Shown here piece by piece: positions 1 through 8,944 of a DNA stretch of 64,000 nucleotides. The DNA lies in contig NZ_BSEC01000001.1 of the NCBI RefSeq assembly GCF_027923385.1, positions 1,686,501-1,750,500 of the forward strand. Direction: 5' to 3'. The stretch comes from Methylocystis echinoides. GTDB lineage: Bacteria; Pseudomonadota; Alphaproteobacteria; Rhizobiales; Beijerinckiaceae. How positions within the stretch are numbered: the first letter of the stretch is position 1; each line of letters begins with the position of its first letter. The position numbers and the translations under genes were made by a program. The notes below the pieces were generated by a model that did not search any database, was not told the DNA's origin, and saw only the letters and a list, made by a program, of their open reading frames with translations.

Positions 1-1
1 G

Positions 2-235
2 GCGCATGTCGAGCCGGAGGCGTTGCGCTTCTGTTTCGACGCGGTCTCGCGCGGCACGGTCGCGGAAGGCGCGACGCTGGACATCCGACGTCCACCGGGC
101 GAAGCTTGGTGCTTCGACTGTGGCAAGACGGTTGCGATGGAAGAACGTTTCGGCGCCTGTCCCGATTGTGGGGGGCGACGTGTGCAGATGACGTCGGGTG
201 ACGAGCTGCGCATCGATGAACTGGAGGTCGACTGA
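2..235 (+). CDS. hypA: Hydrogenase maturation protein HypA (C-terminal part, cut by window edge)
   Basis: The visible 77 residues are the C-terminal part of HypA, the nickel-binding chaperone that delivers Ni to [NiFe]-hydrogenase (and sometimes urease) together with HypB. A zinc ribbon with two Cys pairs, CFDC and CPDC, about 15 residues apart is visible, and the segment before it ([13 protein letters not shown]) is typical of the family. The start lies outside the window. The stop codon overlaps the hypB start (TGATG), which indicates translational coupling in a hyp operon. The N-terminal nickel-binding Met-His cannot be checked. Confidence 0.9.
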   Translation, partial: AHVEPEALRFCFDAVSRGTVAEGATLDIRRPPGEAWCFDCGKTVAMEERFGACPDCGGRRVQMTSGDELRIDELEVD

Positions 236-1218
236 TGTGCACGGTATGCGGCTGTGGAACAGCGTCGGTGGAGACGCAGGCGAAATCGGGCGACGACAAG
301 CAGCAGGACGCCCACGCGCACCCGCACGACCATGCGCATGGTCATCACCACGACCATCATCACCACGATCATCATCACCACGACCATCATCATCACGAGG
401 GCGATCACGCGCATCATCATCCTCACGACCATGCGCATCCCCACCAGGACGACGCGCATGACCATCGCCATGGCGCGGGTGTGATTGATTTCGGCGCCGG
501 AATCTCCGGCGTGCATGTGCCGGGCATGAGTCAGGAGCGGATCGTGCGCATCGAGCGCGACATCCTTTCCAAGAACGACGCCTATGCGCGCCAGAACCGT
601 GCCCGCTTCGCAGCGGACGGCGTGCTCGCGCTCAATCTCGTTTCCAGCCCCGGTTCCGGCAAGACGACGCTGCTCGTGCGCGCGATCCAGGATCTTCAGG
701 GCCGGGCGCCCGTGGCCGTGATCGAGGGCGATCAGCAGACATCGAACGACGCGGAGCGCATTCGCGCCACGGGCGCGCCTGCGATCCAGATCAACACCGG
801 CAAGGGCTGCCATCTCGACGCGCATATGGTCGGACATGCGCTCGAGACGCTGCCGGTGACGAGGGGAAGCGTTCTTTTCATCGAGAATGTCGGCAATCTC
901 GTCTGTCCCGCCGCGTTTGATCTCGGCGAAGCGCACAAGGTCGTCGTGCTTTCGGTCACGGAGGGGGAGGACAAGCCGCTCAAATACCCCGACATGTTCG
1001 CCGCCGCCGATCTCATGCTGCTCAATAAATCCGATCTGCTGCCGCATCTTTCCTTCGATGTCGGCAAGTGTCTCGCCTCGGCGCTCAAGGTCAATCCGAA
1101 CCTTCAGACGCTTGTCGTCTCCGCGCAGACTGGCGAGGGCATGGCCGCTTTTTACGCCTGGATCGAAGCCCGCGCAGCGCGCGCCGTCTCTGCGGCGGGC
1201 GCGGCGAAGACCGGATGA
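235..1218 (+). CDS. hypB: Hydrogenase nickel incorporation GTPase HypB with His-rich N-terminus
   Basis: HypB is a SIMIBI-class GTPase that inserts Ni into the large subunit of [NiFe]-hydrogenase in the cytoplasm. The 327-residue protein starts with MCTVCGCG, matching the high-affinity CxxCxC nickel site. A His/Asp-rich stretch follows (about residues 26-80, long runs of HHHDHHHH type) and would serve as nickel storage. The GTPase domain has a P-loop [11 protein letters not shown] near residue 135, the metal-site region TGKGCHLD, a CPAAFD segment and the base-recognition motif NKSD. It overlaps the hypA stop by one base. No hyp or structural hydrogenase gene follows, so this is the 3' end of that cluster. 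Confidence 0.96.
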   Translation: MCTVCGCGTASVETQAKSGDDKQQDAHAHPHDHAHGHHHDHHHHDHHHHDHHHHEGDHAHHHPHDHAHPHQDDAHDHRHGAGVIDFGAGISGVHVPGMSQERIVRIERDILSKNDAYARQNRARFAADGVLALNLVSSPGSGKTTLLVRAIQDLQGRAPVAVIEGDQQTSNDAERIRATGAPAIQINTGKGCHLDAHMVGHALETLPVTRGSVLFIENVGNLVCPAAFDLGEAHKVVVLSVTEGEDKPLKYPDMFAAADLMLLNKSDLLPHLSFDVGKCLASALKVNPNLQTLVVSAQTGEGMAAFYAWIEARAARAVSAAGAAKTG

Positions 1219-1521
1219 GCATGGCCTGCGCCGTGGTCGCTCACCGCCGCGGCGTCGCTTCGCGCGGATGACGGATGCGCCATAGCAGCGCCTTTGCCGC
1301 ACCGCACGCAGGCGCGTCTCTTTCAGCGACTTTCCCTGTTTATGCATTGAGCCTGCGCGCCGACGCGCGCAGCGTTCATGCTTTCATCCGCCATCCGCAG
1401 CCATCAGCGCGGCCGTGCATGCGGCGCGCATGTGTGTCTGGCTGCCGTGCGGCGAACCTTGCCTGAGCGCCTCTCCTCCCTAATTGCACTTTCAGCCTGT
1501 TATTTTTAGGGATCGCGCCTG
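1219..1521. other. Intergenic region between hypB and the oxidase operon
   Basis: About 300 bp with no convincing gene. A short frame opens at the hypB stop (ATGAGCATGGCC) and closes after 18 codons, with no recognisable product. The last 40 bases are less GC-rich (ttatttttaggg just upstream of 1522) and hold the ribosome-binding site of the oxidase operon. I see no clear -35/-10 pair and no strong terminator for hypB. Confidence 0.4.
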
Positions 1522-2349
1522 ATGATCGTCGCTTTGGTCATGGTCTTCGTCGTTGCGGCGTCCTTGCTCTTTCATTTCCTCAGTCCCTGGCGCGCAACGC
1601 CCATCGCCTCTAACTGGGGCTTTATCGACGACACGCTGAAACTGACGTTCTGGGTGACGACCGCCGGCTTCGTCGCCGTCATCCTGTTCATGGCCTATTG
1701 TCTCTATCGCTTCCGGCATGAAGCCGGCCGCCGCTCGACCTACGAACCGGAAAACCGAAAGCTCGAATATACGCTGGGCGGCCTCACCACGCTTGCCGTC
1801 ATTCTCCTGCTCGCGCCGGGCCTCGCCGTCTGGGGGCAATTCATCACCCCGCCTGGGAACGCCGCGCAGATCGAGGCGGTCGGCGCGCAATGGAGCTGGA
1901 GCTTCCGCCTGGCAGGAAAAGATCAGCGCTTTGGCGCGACGGATGTGCGGAATATCGCGGACGACAATCCGCTCGGCATCAGCCGCGCCGACCCGCACGG
2001 GCAGGATGATGTCGTCGTCACCAATGGCGAACTGCATCTGCCGCTCAACCAGCCGGTCAAGGTGCTGCTGCGCTCGATTGACGTGCTGCATGATTTCTAC
2101 GTGCCGCAAATTCGCGCCAAGATGGACCTCGTGCCGGGCATGGAAACCTATTTCTGGTTCACGCCGACGAAGACCGGTCAGTTCGAAATCCTCTGTGTCG
2201 CCTATTGCGGACTCGGGCATCCCGAGATGCGCGGGCTGCTTTTTGTGGATTCGGAGAGCGACTACAAAAAATGGCTGGCCGGGCAAAAGAGCTTTGCCCA
2301 GCTGAGCGGAAGCAAAGGGGAACGACAGCAACGCGCGTCGAACCAATGA
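1522..2349 (+). CDS. coxM: Cytochrome c oxidase subunit II (alternative CoxM-type)
   Basis: This is subunit II of a haem-copper oxidase, which takes electrons from cytochrome c through the dinuclear CuA centre in a periplasmic cupredoxin domain. The 275-residue protein has two N-terminal membrane segments (about 1-20 and 40-62), a further hydrophobic segment near 85-108, then the cupredoxin domain. The CuA loop reads C225-V-A-Y-C229-G-L-G-H233-P-E-M236, so the Cys, His and Met ligands are kept but the usual Glu between the cysteines is Ala. There is no fused cytochrome c domain. A purine-rich stretch (ttaggga) precedes the ATG. Gene order II-I-III-III-IV matches rhizobial coxMNOP; the symbol is assigned on that basis. 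Confidence 0.88.
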   Translation: MIVALVMVFVVAASLLFHFLSPWRATPIASNWGFIDDTLKLTFWVTTAGFVAVILFMAYCLYRFRHEAGRRSTYEPENRKLEYTLGGLTTLAVILLLAPGLAVWGQFITPPGNAAQIEAVGAQWSWSFRLAGKDQRFGATDVRNIADDNPLGISRADPHGQDDVVVTNGELHLPLNQPVKVLLRSIDVLHDFYVPQIRAKMDLVPGMETYFWFTPTKTGQFEILCVAYCGLGHPEMRGLLFVDSESDYKKWLAGQKSFAQLSGSKGERQQRASNQ

Positions 2350-2379
2350 ACGCGCCGGATGGACAGGGAGATCGGCTCG

Positions 2380-4143
2380 ATGACTGACGTTCCGATAGGC
2401 GAACATGCTGTTCCATTACCGGAGGTGGAGGACGCCGAGCTCTACCATGCGACGACATGGCTGACGAAATATGTCTTCTCCCAGGACGCCAAGGTCATCG
2501 CCATTCAATACGCCTGCACCGCCATCATGATCGGTCTGCTCGCGCTCGTTCTGTCCTGGGTCATCCGTTTGCAGCTCGCCTTCCCGGGCGCCATTCCCTG
2601 GATCGACGCCAATGTCTATTATCAGGCTGTGACCATGCATGGCATGATCATGGTCGTTTACATGCTGACGGCGATCTTCCTCGGCGGCTTCGGCAATTAT
2701 CTCATTCCCCTGATGGTGGGGGCGCGGGATATGGTTTTTCCCTTCGTCAACATGCTGAGCTACTGGGTCTATCTGCTGGCGGTGCTCGTGCTCGCGGCGA
2801 GCTATTTCGTTCCCGGAGGACCAACTGGCGCAGGCTGGACGCTGTATCCGCCGCAGTCGATCCTGACCGGCACGCCGGGTCATGAGTGGGGCATCATTCT
2901 GATGCTGGCCTCGCTCATTCTCTTCATCATCGGCTTCACCATGGGGGGGCTCAACTATGTCGTCACCGTCCTGCAAGGACGTACGCGCGGCATGACTCTG
3001 ATGCGCATGCCGCTGACGGTCTGGGGCATCTTCACCGCGGCTGTGATGGCGCTGCTGGCCTTTCCCGGGCTGTTCGTCGCCTGCGTCATGCTGCTGCTCG
3101 ACCGCACGCTCGGGACGAGCTTCTTCGTGCCGGCGATCGTCGAGATGGGCGCGCAAAAGACCTACAGCGGCGGAAGCCCTATTCTCTTCCAGCATCTTTT
3201 CTGGTTCTTCGGCCATCCGGAAGTCTATATTGTCGCCCTGCCGGCGTTCGGCATGGTCTCCGATCTGATCAGCGTGCATGCGCGCAAGAATATCTTCGGC
3301 TATCGCATGATGGTCTGGGCGATCCTCGCCATCGGCGTGCTGAGCATGGTGGTGTGGGGCCATCATATGTATGTGAGCGGCATGGACCCGCTGTTCGGCT
3401 TCTTTTTCGCGATTACGACTCTCGCGATCGCCGTGCCCACCGCCATGAAAGTCTATAACTGGGTGCTGACGCTGTGGCGGGCCGATATTCATTTCACCAC
3501 GCCGATGCTCTTCGCGCTCGGCTTTCTCGTCACATTCGTCAATGGCGGCATCACGGGGCTCTATCTCGGCAATGTCATTGTCGATGTGCCGCTCTCGGCC
3601 ACTCTCTTCGTCGTGGCGCATTTTCACATGGTGATGGGCATTGCGCCCGTGCTGGTGATCTTTGGCGCCATCTATCACTGGTATCCGAAGATCACCGGAC
3701 GCATGATGAACGAACGCCTTGGCAAGATTCATTTCTGGATCACCTTCCTCGGCGCCTACGCCATTTTCTTTCCGATGCATTATCTCGGCCTTGTCGGCGT
3801 GCCGCGGCGCTTCTACGAGATGGGCGACGCGGCCTTCCTGACGCATTCCGTCGTGGGGCTGAATATCTTCATGACGGTCACGGCGCTGTTTGTCGGCGTG
3901 TCACAGGCCTTGTTCTTCTACAACGCGATCCGGAGCCTCAAGCACGGCGCGGTCGCCGGCGGCAATCCGTGGCGCGCCGCCTCGCTCGAGTGGCAGACGC
4001 CGGAAACGCCGCCGGGCCATGGGAATTGGGGAAGGGAACTGCCGATCGTCTATCGCTGGCCTTACGCCTATAGCGTTCCCGGCGCAGCGGAGGATTTCCT
4101 GCCTCAGAACGAGCCGCCTTTGCAGGGGGAGCACGCGACATGA
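2380..4143 (+). CDS. coxN: Cytochrome c oxidase subunit I (alternative CoxN-type)
   Basis: This is the catalytic, proton-pumping subunit of an A-type haem-copper oxidase, with about 12 membrane segments. Visible motifs are the low-spin haem His in MHGMIMV, the CuB/cross-link motif GHPEVY (His, the D-channel Glu and the cross-linked Tyr), the paired CuB histidines in WGHHMY, and HFHMVMG carrying the haem a3 and haem a ligands. I chose the ATG at 2380 because AGGGAG lies 10 bases upstream. An in-frame ATG at 2359 would add seven residues and has no good ribosome-binding site. The stop overlaps the next gene by four bases (ATGA). Confidence 0.93.
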   Translation: MTDVPIGEHAVPLPEVEDAELYHATTWLTKYVFSQDAKVIAIQYACTAIMIGLLALVLSWVIRLQLAFPGAIPWIDANVYYQAVTMHGMIMVVYMLTAIFLGGFGNYLIPLMVGARDMVFPFVNMLSYWVYLLAVLVLAASYFVPGGPTGAGWTLYPPQSILTGTPGHEWGIILMLASLILFIIGFTMGGLNYVVTVLQGRTRGMTLMRMPLTVWGIFTAAVMALLAFPGLFVACVMLLLDRTLGTSFFVPAIVEMGAQKTYSGGSPILFQHLFWFFGHPEVYIVALPAFGMVSDLISVHARKNIFGYRMMVWAILAIGVLSMVVWGHHMYVSGMDPLFGFFFAITTLAIAVPTAMKVYNWVLTLWRADIHFTTPMLFALGFLVTFVNGGITGLYLGNVIVDVPLSATLFVVAHFHMVMGIAPVLVIFGAIYHWYPKITGRMMNERLGKIHFWITFLGAYAIFFPMHYLGLVGVPRRFYEMGDAAFLTHSVVGLNIFMTVTALFVGVSQALFFYNAIRSLKHGAVAGGNPWRAASLEWQTPETPPGHGNWGRELPIVYRWPYAYSVPGAAEDFLPQNEPPLQGEHAT

Positions 4144-4838
4144 GCGTGATGGGAATCTATTTTCTTCTTGTCGCGTCTATCGCCGTGTGGTGGCTGTGGC
4201 GCGAGGGCGTGACAGAGTCGCCCTGGTTACAGGAGGGCGAGGCTCCTGCGTGGCGTGGCGTCAGCGGACGACCAATGGCGGCGAAGGCGGGCCTCACGAT
4301 CCTCCTCGCCGTGGCGTTGTGTCTGTTCTCATTGATGAGCGCCGCCTTTCTGATGCGCATGGAGGCGACCGACTGGCGGTCGCCGCCGTTGCCGACCATC
4401 CTGTGGTTCAATACGGCCGCGCTCGTCATCAGCGATCTCGCGCTGGCGCTCGCCAGCCTTCACGCCCACAACCGGTCGAGCCTGCGCGTCAAACGCGCGC
4501 TGGTTGTCGCCGGCGTCGCGAGCCTCGCTTTTCTTTCCGGCCAGCTATGGGCATGGCGCGAGATGGTCATCGGCGGTTTCTACGCTGCGCAAAATCCAGC
4601 CAACGCCTTCTTCTTCCTTCTGACCGGCGCGCATGCGGCGCATCTGATCGGCGGTCTTGTCGTGCTGGCCCGGGTCACGGCGCAGGCGTGGCGACAGGAC
4701 GGGGAAGCTCTGGCGGCGCGTATCGATCTATGCGCGATCTATTGGCGCTTCCTGCTCGTCATCTGGCTTTTGCTCTTTGCCCTGCTCGTCGGCTGGGCCG
4801 ACAATCTCGGCGCGATCTGCCGCCGGCTTCTTTCGTGA
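4140..4838 (+). CDS. coxO: Cytochrome c oxidase subunit III-like protein (CoxO-type)
   Basis: A 232-residue polytopic membrane protein of the cytochrome c oxidase subunit III family, which stabilises the catalytic core. The family hallmark is the helix segment FFFLLTGAHAAHLIGG, corresponding to the TGxHxxHv motif. Its N-terminus differs from standard CoxC and it lacks the usual seventh helix region, as expected for one of two III-like proteins in CoxMNOP-type operons. It starts inside the coxN stop codon (ATGA) and is translationally coupled. The neighbour downstream is a second subunit III, so the two may form a heterodimeric or split III module. That last point is inference. Confidence 0.82.
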   Translation: MSVMGIYFLLVASIAVWWLWREGVTESPWLQEGEAPAWRGVSGRPMAAKAGLTILLAVALCLFSLMSAAFLMRMEATDWRSPPLPTILWFNTAALVISDLALALASLHAHNRSSLRVKRALVVAGVASLAFLSGQLWAWREMVIGGFYAAQNPANAFFFLLTGAHAAHLIGGLVVLARVTAQAWRQDGEALAARIDLCAIYWRFLLVIWLLLFALLVGWADNLGAICRRLLS

Positions 4839-4855
4839 AAGGGGAGGGGCCAATC

Positions 4856-5569
4856 ATGACCTCCAGTTCCGGCGCAAGGGAAACCCCACGGCCAGGAGGC
4901 CTGAGGGGGATGATCGCCGACTGGTCCTCGGACCAGCGCTCGTTCAAGAGCGCGTCCTGGGGCAAGACGATGATGTGGATCTTCCTCGTCAGCGACACCT
5001 TCATCTTCAGTTGCTTCCTCATTTCATACATGACCGTCCGCATGTCGACGACCGTACCGTGGCCCAATCCGAGCGAAATCTTCGCGCTCGACATCGGCGG
5101 ACGGAAGATTCCACTCATCCTCATCGCCATCATGACATTCGACCTCATCACCAGTTCGGGAACGATGGCGATGGCCGTCAATTTCGCTTATGCGCGCGAG
5201 CGCAGGAAAGCGGCGATAATGATGCTGGTGACCGCCTTCTTCGGCGCCCTGTTTGTGGGGATGCAGGCGTTCGAATGGACCAAGCTGATCGAGGAGGGCG
5301 TGCGTCCCTGGGCCAATCCGTTCGGCGCGGCCCAGTTCGGCTCATCCTTCTTCATGATCACCGGCTTCCACGGTTTCCATGTTTCCGTCGGCGTGATCTT
5401 CCTTCTCATCATCGCGCGCGTGGTCTGGCGTGGAGATTACGACCAGGGACGGCGCGGCTTCTTCACGAGCCGGCGGGGGCGTTATGAGATTGTGGAAATC
5501 ATGGGTCTCTACTGGCACTTCGTGGATCTGGTCTGGGTTTTCATTTTTGCATTCTTCTACCTTTGGTGA
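4856..5569 (+). CDS. coxP: Cytochrome c oxidase subunit III (CoxP-type)
   Basis: A 237-residue subunit III homologue. The C-terminal half is canonical: an EWTKL segment, the helix MITGFHGFHVSVGVIFL with the conserved paired His, and the terminal helix YWHFVDLVWVFIFAFFYLW, all typical of CoxC. The ATG at 4856 is preceded by ggggagggg and lies 17 bases after coxO. A longer frame runs upstream but is a shadow of coxN and coxO. With coxO this gives two III-type subunits in one operon, as in coxMNOP loci. Confidence 0.9.
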   Translation: MTSSSGARETPRPGGLRGMIADWSSDQRSFKSASWGKTMMWIFLVSDTFIFSCFLISYMTVRMSTTVPWPNPSEIFALDIGGRKIPLILIAIMTFDLITSSGTMAMAVNFAYARERRKAAIMMLVTAFFGALFVGMQAFEWTKLIEEGVRPWANPFGAAQFGSSFFMITGFHGFHVSVGVIFLLIIARVVWRGDYDQGRRGFFTSRRGRYEIVEIMGLYWHFVDLVWVFIFAFFYLW

Positions 5570-5581
5570 GAGGAGAGAGAA

Positions 5582-5998
5582 ATGAAAACGGCGGAAAGCG
5601 AAAATGTACCCGTGGCGCATGGCGGCGACGCGCATGCCGCGCCGTCGCCGCGGACCGAGGCCGCTCACGGCCAGCAGCATCCCATCGCGCTTTACCTGAC
5701 AGTATGGGGGTTGCTCTTCGTGTTGAGCGCCTGCTCCTACCTCGTGGATTATTTCAATTTTCAGGGGGCCGAGAGATGGGGGCTCATCATCCTGTTCATG
5801 CTGGCGAAGGCGGGACTGATCGTCGCCGTTTTCATGCACATGGCGTGGGAGCGTCTGGCGCTTGTGGTCGCCATTCTGCTGCCGCCCATGGCCGTTCTCG
5901 TCTTCGTCGGGACGATGGCGCTCGAGGGCGATTACACCCATTTCACGCGCGCGACGTTTTTTGTGTCTGACGGGCGTCAGCCCGTCGAGGCGCGCTAG
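5582..5998 (+). CDS. Cytochrome c oxidase subunit IV (prokaryotic small subunit)
   Basis: A 138-residue protein with a hydrophilic His-containing N-terminus (about 40 residues) and three membrane segments. It fits the prokaryotic oxidase subunit IV family, seen in the helix KAGLIVAVFMHMAWERL, a segment shared with CyoD/CtaF-like subunits. It follows coxP by 12 bases with a strong ribosome-binding site (gagaggagagaga) and closes the oxidase operon. Its stop codon overlaps that of the convergent universal stress gene inside a CTAG sequence. Confidence 0.82.
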   Translation: MKTAESENVPVAHGGDAHAAPSPRTEAAHGQQHPIALYLTVWGLLFVLSACSYLVDYFNFQGAERWGLIILFMLAKAGLIVAVFMHMAWERLALVVAILLPPMAVLVFVGTMALEGDYTHFTRATFFVSDGRQPVEAR

Positions 5999-6417
5999 CG
6001 CAGAACGAGAACAGAGCAGCTTGCGTGGCGGACGATGGCGCTGGCGTTGGAGCCAATGAGAAAGCGCTCCATGCCGGGCCGATGCGAACAGAGCAGGATG
6101 ACGTCGCTGCCCCAGCTCTCGGCTTCCGCGAGAATCTGCTGATAGACCGGCCCGAAATGCAGCACAGTTGAAATCCGGTCGGCTGCATAGTCGATGCTTG
6201 CGGCAAGGGCCGCGAGTTCGCTCTCGAGGCCGCTGCGAATGTTTGCGGCGAAATCCTTTGGCGAATAATCCAGAAGCGGGATCGGCCCCAGCGACTGCAC
6301 ATTGACGAGGCGGATGTCTGCGTCGAAGGCTTTGGCGAGCGCCTCGGCGTAGCCGAGCGCGTATCTGGTCATCTTCTCTTCCGCGAGATCGATCGGAGCA
6401 AGGATTTTCGTGAACAT
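5995..6417 (-). CDS. Universal stress protein, UspA family
   Basis: A 140-residue single-domain Usp protein of Rossmann-like fold that probably binds nucleotides or acts as a stress adaptor in the cytoplasm. The start FTKILAPIDLAEE and the end VRHASCSVLVLR are typical of the family. The nucleotide-loop region reads SHRPGMERFLIGSNASAIV: the GSxA part is kept, but the first glycine of the usual GxxGx9GS motif is missing, so ATP binding is uncertain. I chose the Met at 6417; two upstream in-frame Met codons (6420 and 6423) and a longer start at 6453 are possible. It converges on the oxidase operon. Confidence 0.87.
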   Translation of the reverse strand: MFTKILAPIDLAEEKMTRYALGYAEALAKAFDADIRLVNVQSLGPIPLLDYSPKDFAANIRSGLESELAALAASIDYAADRISTVLHFGPVYQQILAEAESWGSDVILLCSHRPGMERFLIGSNASAIVRHASCSVLVLR

Positions 6418-6606
6418 CGCCATCATCCGCAAAGCCGGTCGCTGACGTGACAACGCAATCGGGAGGCGCGCTGTTCCTTTGCGACGCGGCGCGGAGAGGG
6501 GCTGGCGATTGCGCGCGCGTCAAGCGCCCGGTGGAACATCGAAACGGGGTTGGCGTTGGACGTGTGGCCGAGGGGCTCTGTCAGACAAGGATCCGGAGAC
6601 GCGGCA

Positions 6607-7005
6607 ATGCAACACACTCGCAAGTTTCTGACAGCGGCGCTCGCCGCGACCATGCTGATCGGCTCGATTTCAGTATCCACGCCTGCCTCCGCATGGGGCC
6701 GCTGGGGCTATGGCGGCGGATGGGGGCGCCATTGGGGCTATGGCGGCGGGTGGGGTTATGGCGGCGGATGGCGTCGCGGCTGGGGCGGTTATGGCGCGTG
6801 GGGGCTCGGCGCGGGTCTCGCCACGGGCCTCGCGCTCGGCGCGGGCTATCCTTACGGCGGTTATGGCTATTGGGGAGCGGCGGCGCCCGGCTATGGCTAT
6901 TGGGGGTCCGCGGGCGGTTGCGGCGGCTATTACGGCGCGGCCTATCCCACCTATTCCTATCCGGCGACCTACGGCTACGGCGGCGGGTGCAACTGCAGCT
7001 GCTGA
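6607..7005 (+). CDS. Exported Gly/Tyr/Trp-rich protein with Cys-rich tail
   Basis: A 132-residue protein with a clear Sec signal peptide (basic MQHTRK, hydrophobic core, cleavage near ASA-W at residue 28). The mature part is made almost entirely of Gly, Tyr, Trp and Ala in repeats of YGGGW type and ends in CNCSC, preceded by a lone Cys in GGCGGYYG. The ATG at 6607 has ggag about 12 bases upstream. Low-complexity proteins of this kind are common in Hyphomicrobiales envelopes, but no function is established. The terminal Cys cluster could bind metal or form disulfides, which is speculation. It stands alone, with about 190 bases on the left and 220 on the right. Confidence 0.75.
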   Translation: MQHTRKFLTAALAATMLIGSISVSTPASAWGRWGYGGGWGRHWGYGGGWGYGGGWRRGWGGYGAWGLGAGLATGLALGAGYPYGGYGYWGAAAPGYGYWGSAGGCGGYYGAAYPTYSYPATYGYGGGCNCSC

Positions 7006-7228
7006 GGACTGTTGAGAAGGCGCGACCGCGCCTGTGGCGCGGTTGCTCTCCTGCCGGGCGCCCTCTCTCTCCGTCTGGCGGAAAGGTCGGCGCCGGTTGG
7101 GAACAGGCGGCCCGGCGCGATGTTTCGCGCGGACCGGACCGCCTCAGCCGCCCCATGCCGGCCCCAGGAACAATCCCAGCATTAAAGCAGCGCCGTGGTC
7201 GGCGCTGCGCGCTGGCGCACAGACGGCG

Positions 7229-7678
7229 TCAGCTGCCGGTCAGCACCTGCACCTGCACGGGGCCGGCACCCAGATGGACGAGTCCGATGGCGGTTGCGGC
7301 GCCCCGGGAAAGATCGAGGCTCCTGCCGGTCCAGGCCGCCGGCCCGCGGTCATTGACGCGCACAATAACGGAGCGTCCGCGATGCGTGACAAGCAGTTTG
7401 CTGCCCAGCGGCAGGGTGCGATGGGCCGCCGTCAGGCCCCATTGATTGAACCGCTCGCCGCTGGCGGTGTGTGTGTTGGGCTCGAAGCGGCGGGGGCCGC
7501 CGCCGTAGAAGGACGCGTTCGCCACAAATGTGCGGGCGTTCTGCGGCATGGCGAAGGTTTCGCTCTGGCCGGCCTTGTCGTAACGGCCGGCGTTCGAGGC
7601 GGCTGGGGCCGCAATTGCGGCCGAGCCAGTAATAATCGTCAAGCCAAGTGTCGCAGTCGCCACATAGATACGCTTCAT
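7229..7678 (-). CDS. rlpA: RlpA-like double-psi beta-barrel protein (septal ring/peptidoglycan)
   Basis: A 149-residue exported protein. The signal peptide covers about residues 1-22 (MKRIYVATATLGLT, cleavage near AIA-A). The rest is a double-psi beta-barrel domain of the RlpA family with the hallmarks ASFYGGG, TASGERFN, LTAAHRTLPLGSKLLVT, VIVRVNDRGP and RSLDLSRGAATAIGL. The Asp in NDRGP matches the catalytic Asp of RlpA lytic transglycosylases. There is no lipobox Cys and no C-terminal SPOR domain, so it is a short, soluble version. A start 25 codons further upstream is possible but would spoil the signal peptide. Confidence 0.88.
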   Translation of the reverse strand: MKRIYVATATLGLTIITGSAAIAAPAASNAGRYDKAGQSETFAMPQNARTFVANASFYGGGPRRFEPNTHTASGERFNQWGLTAAHRTLPLGSKLLVTHRGRSVIVRVNDRGPAAWTGRSLDLSRGAATAIGLVHLGAGPVQVQVLTGS

Positions 7679-8110
7679 TCTGTCGTATGCTCCTTTGTAT
7701 TTCCCACAATGACGAAAGCATATGCGCGTTTCCTGTAAAGGAACGCCGCGCATATCGTGTCGGATGATCGATGTGGGAGAGGGGATGCAGGGGTTTATAA
7801 AAAGAGAATGTGGCGAAATATTTCAAAGAAACTGGCCAGAATGGACGAATATTGTGGCCGGGACGGACGCGCTTTGCGATTTCGCCAGAAATTATCACGT
7901 TAACGTAGTGGGCATAAGATGTTGATAATCTGGATTGGCAGGCCAGAGCGGCAATGAGCCATCTTGACAAGTTCGACGCGACGACTCCTTGACGATTCTC
8001 TATCGTATCGTCATTTTACCCGATGGGTAGGCAGGCGCCGGACAACCCCGAGTTGCCTTTGGGCGGCAGCATCCTTTGCGATGTGGATCAGGGGCCGGGG
8101 GCCTACCCGC
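7679..8110. other. AT-richer intergenic region upstream of rlpA
   Basis: About 430 bp with no gene I can support, at the left border of the accessory island. The stretch 7790-7930 is clearly less GC-rich than the surroundings (for example tttataaaaagag and gttgataatc) and should hold the rlpA promoter on the minus strand. I found no tRNA gene or clear direct repeat that would mark an attachment site. Confidence 0.35.
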
Positions 8111-8944
8111 CTATCTCGGCGCGCCAAAGTGGAGAAAATATTCCATTTGCTGATCGTCGGTCGCGCATTTCCCGAACCCTGGGACAGGGGTAAAGCCGGA
8201 GTTCAGGCAATTTGAGCGGTGATCCTGCAACAAGCGGGCTCTTAATATTTTCCCGTATGAGTGCTCGTAATTCCCATAAGCATTTGGTTCTACCCCAAGG
8301 AAAAACGCGCTCGTTATGACATCGGCGATCTGAAGACCTGCCCAGCGGCTATGGTTTTCAACGACGATGTTTTCCACGTCCAGAACGTTCCATCTTATCG
8401 ACCGCACGGGGCGCATAACCTCAAGCCCATCGCGCATGAGTATGAGGTAGTCCTTCATTGTCTGGTAATCGGTATTTGCCCTACGAGAAAACACAACCTT
8501 CAGACTACAGGGAGTTCCCCTTGCGTCGGATTGGCAGAATGCCGTCACGCGTTCCAAGAGCCACCTTATGAGGTAATTGTAGAGGTAATTTTTCTTCTTG
8601 AAGACAGGCTCCCATTTCGTTCCTACAATCGTGACCTTGTGCGACAGGGTTATGCAGGCCGCAACCGGCATTGCTGCAATCTCTTGGCAAGCCACGATCT
8701 TTTGCTCGTGTTTCAGGTCACGAAAATGCAGGTCAGGTGTCTTTTTCTTCGGAAATCGCGCAAGGATTTTGTCTCGCCATACTGGGAGTTTAAGATCGTT
8801 CTCTCTTGTGACGATGCAGGCTCCAAGCACGAGCCAGCGCGACTGTCCCCCGGACGGCCCTGCCGCTAGCTTTCCAATGCCTTCGTCTCCGGCTTCGTCT
8901 ATATATGCGGTGTAATGTCTGACCTGTGGATGCGGAATCGGCAT
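8111..8944 (-). CDS. DUF3800 domain protein (putative RNase H-like nuclease)
   Basis: The 277-residue product carries the DUF3800 hallmarks: an N-terminal YIDEAGDEG strand with the first conserved acidic residues, a DLHFRDLKH segment, and a C-terminal motif LQIADVITSAF with the conserved Asp. DUF3800 proteins are predicted to have an RNase H-like fold and are common in mobile and accessory DNA; no activity is proven. The chosen ATG (8944) overlaps the ATG of the divergent 60-aa gene in a shared CATG. A start at 9091 is possible but would put the divergent gene wholly antisense. The gene has lower GC and unlike codon use relative to its neighbours, which suggests acquisition by transfer. Confidence 0.8.
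   Translation of the reverse strand: MPIPHPQVRHYTAYIDEAGDEGIGKLAAGPSGGQSRWLVLGACIVTRENDLKLPVWRDKILARFPKKKTPDLHFRDLKHEQKIVACQEIAAMPVAACITLSHKVTIVGTKWEPVFKKKNYLYNYLIRWLLERVTAFCQSDARGTPCSLKVVFSRRANTDYQTMKDYLILMRDGLEVMRPVRSIRWNVLDVENIVVENHSRWAGLQIADVITSAFFLGVEPNAYGNYEHSYGKILRARLLQDHRSNCLNSGFTPVPGFGKCATDDQQMEYFLHFGAPR

Noticed and set aside
340..470. CAT/CAC-rich tandem repeat in hypB
   Set aside because: This is the coding sequence of the His-rich nickel-storage segment known in many HypB proteins, not a satellite or CRISPR.
1215..1271. Short frame overlapping the hypB stop ([13 protein letters not shown])
   Set aside because: It has only 18 codons, no similarity to hypC/hypF starts and no further coding.
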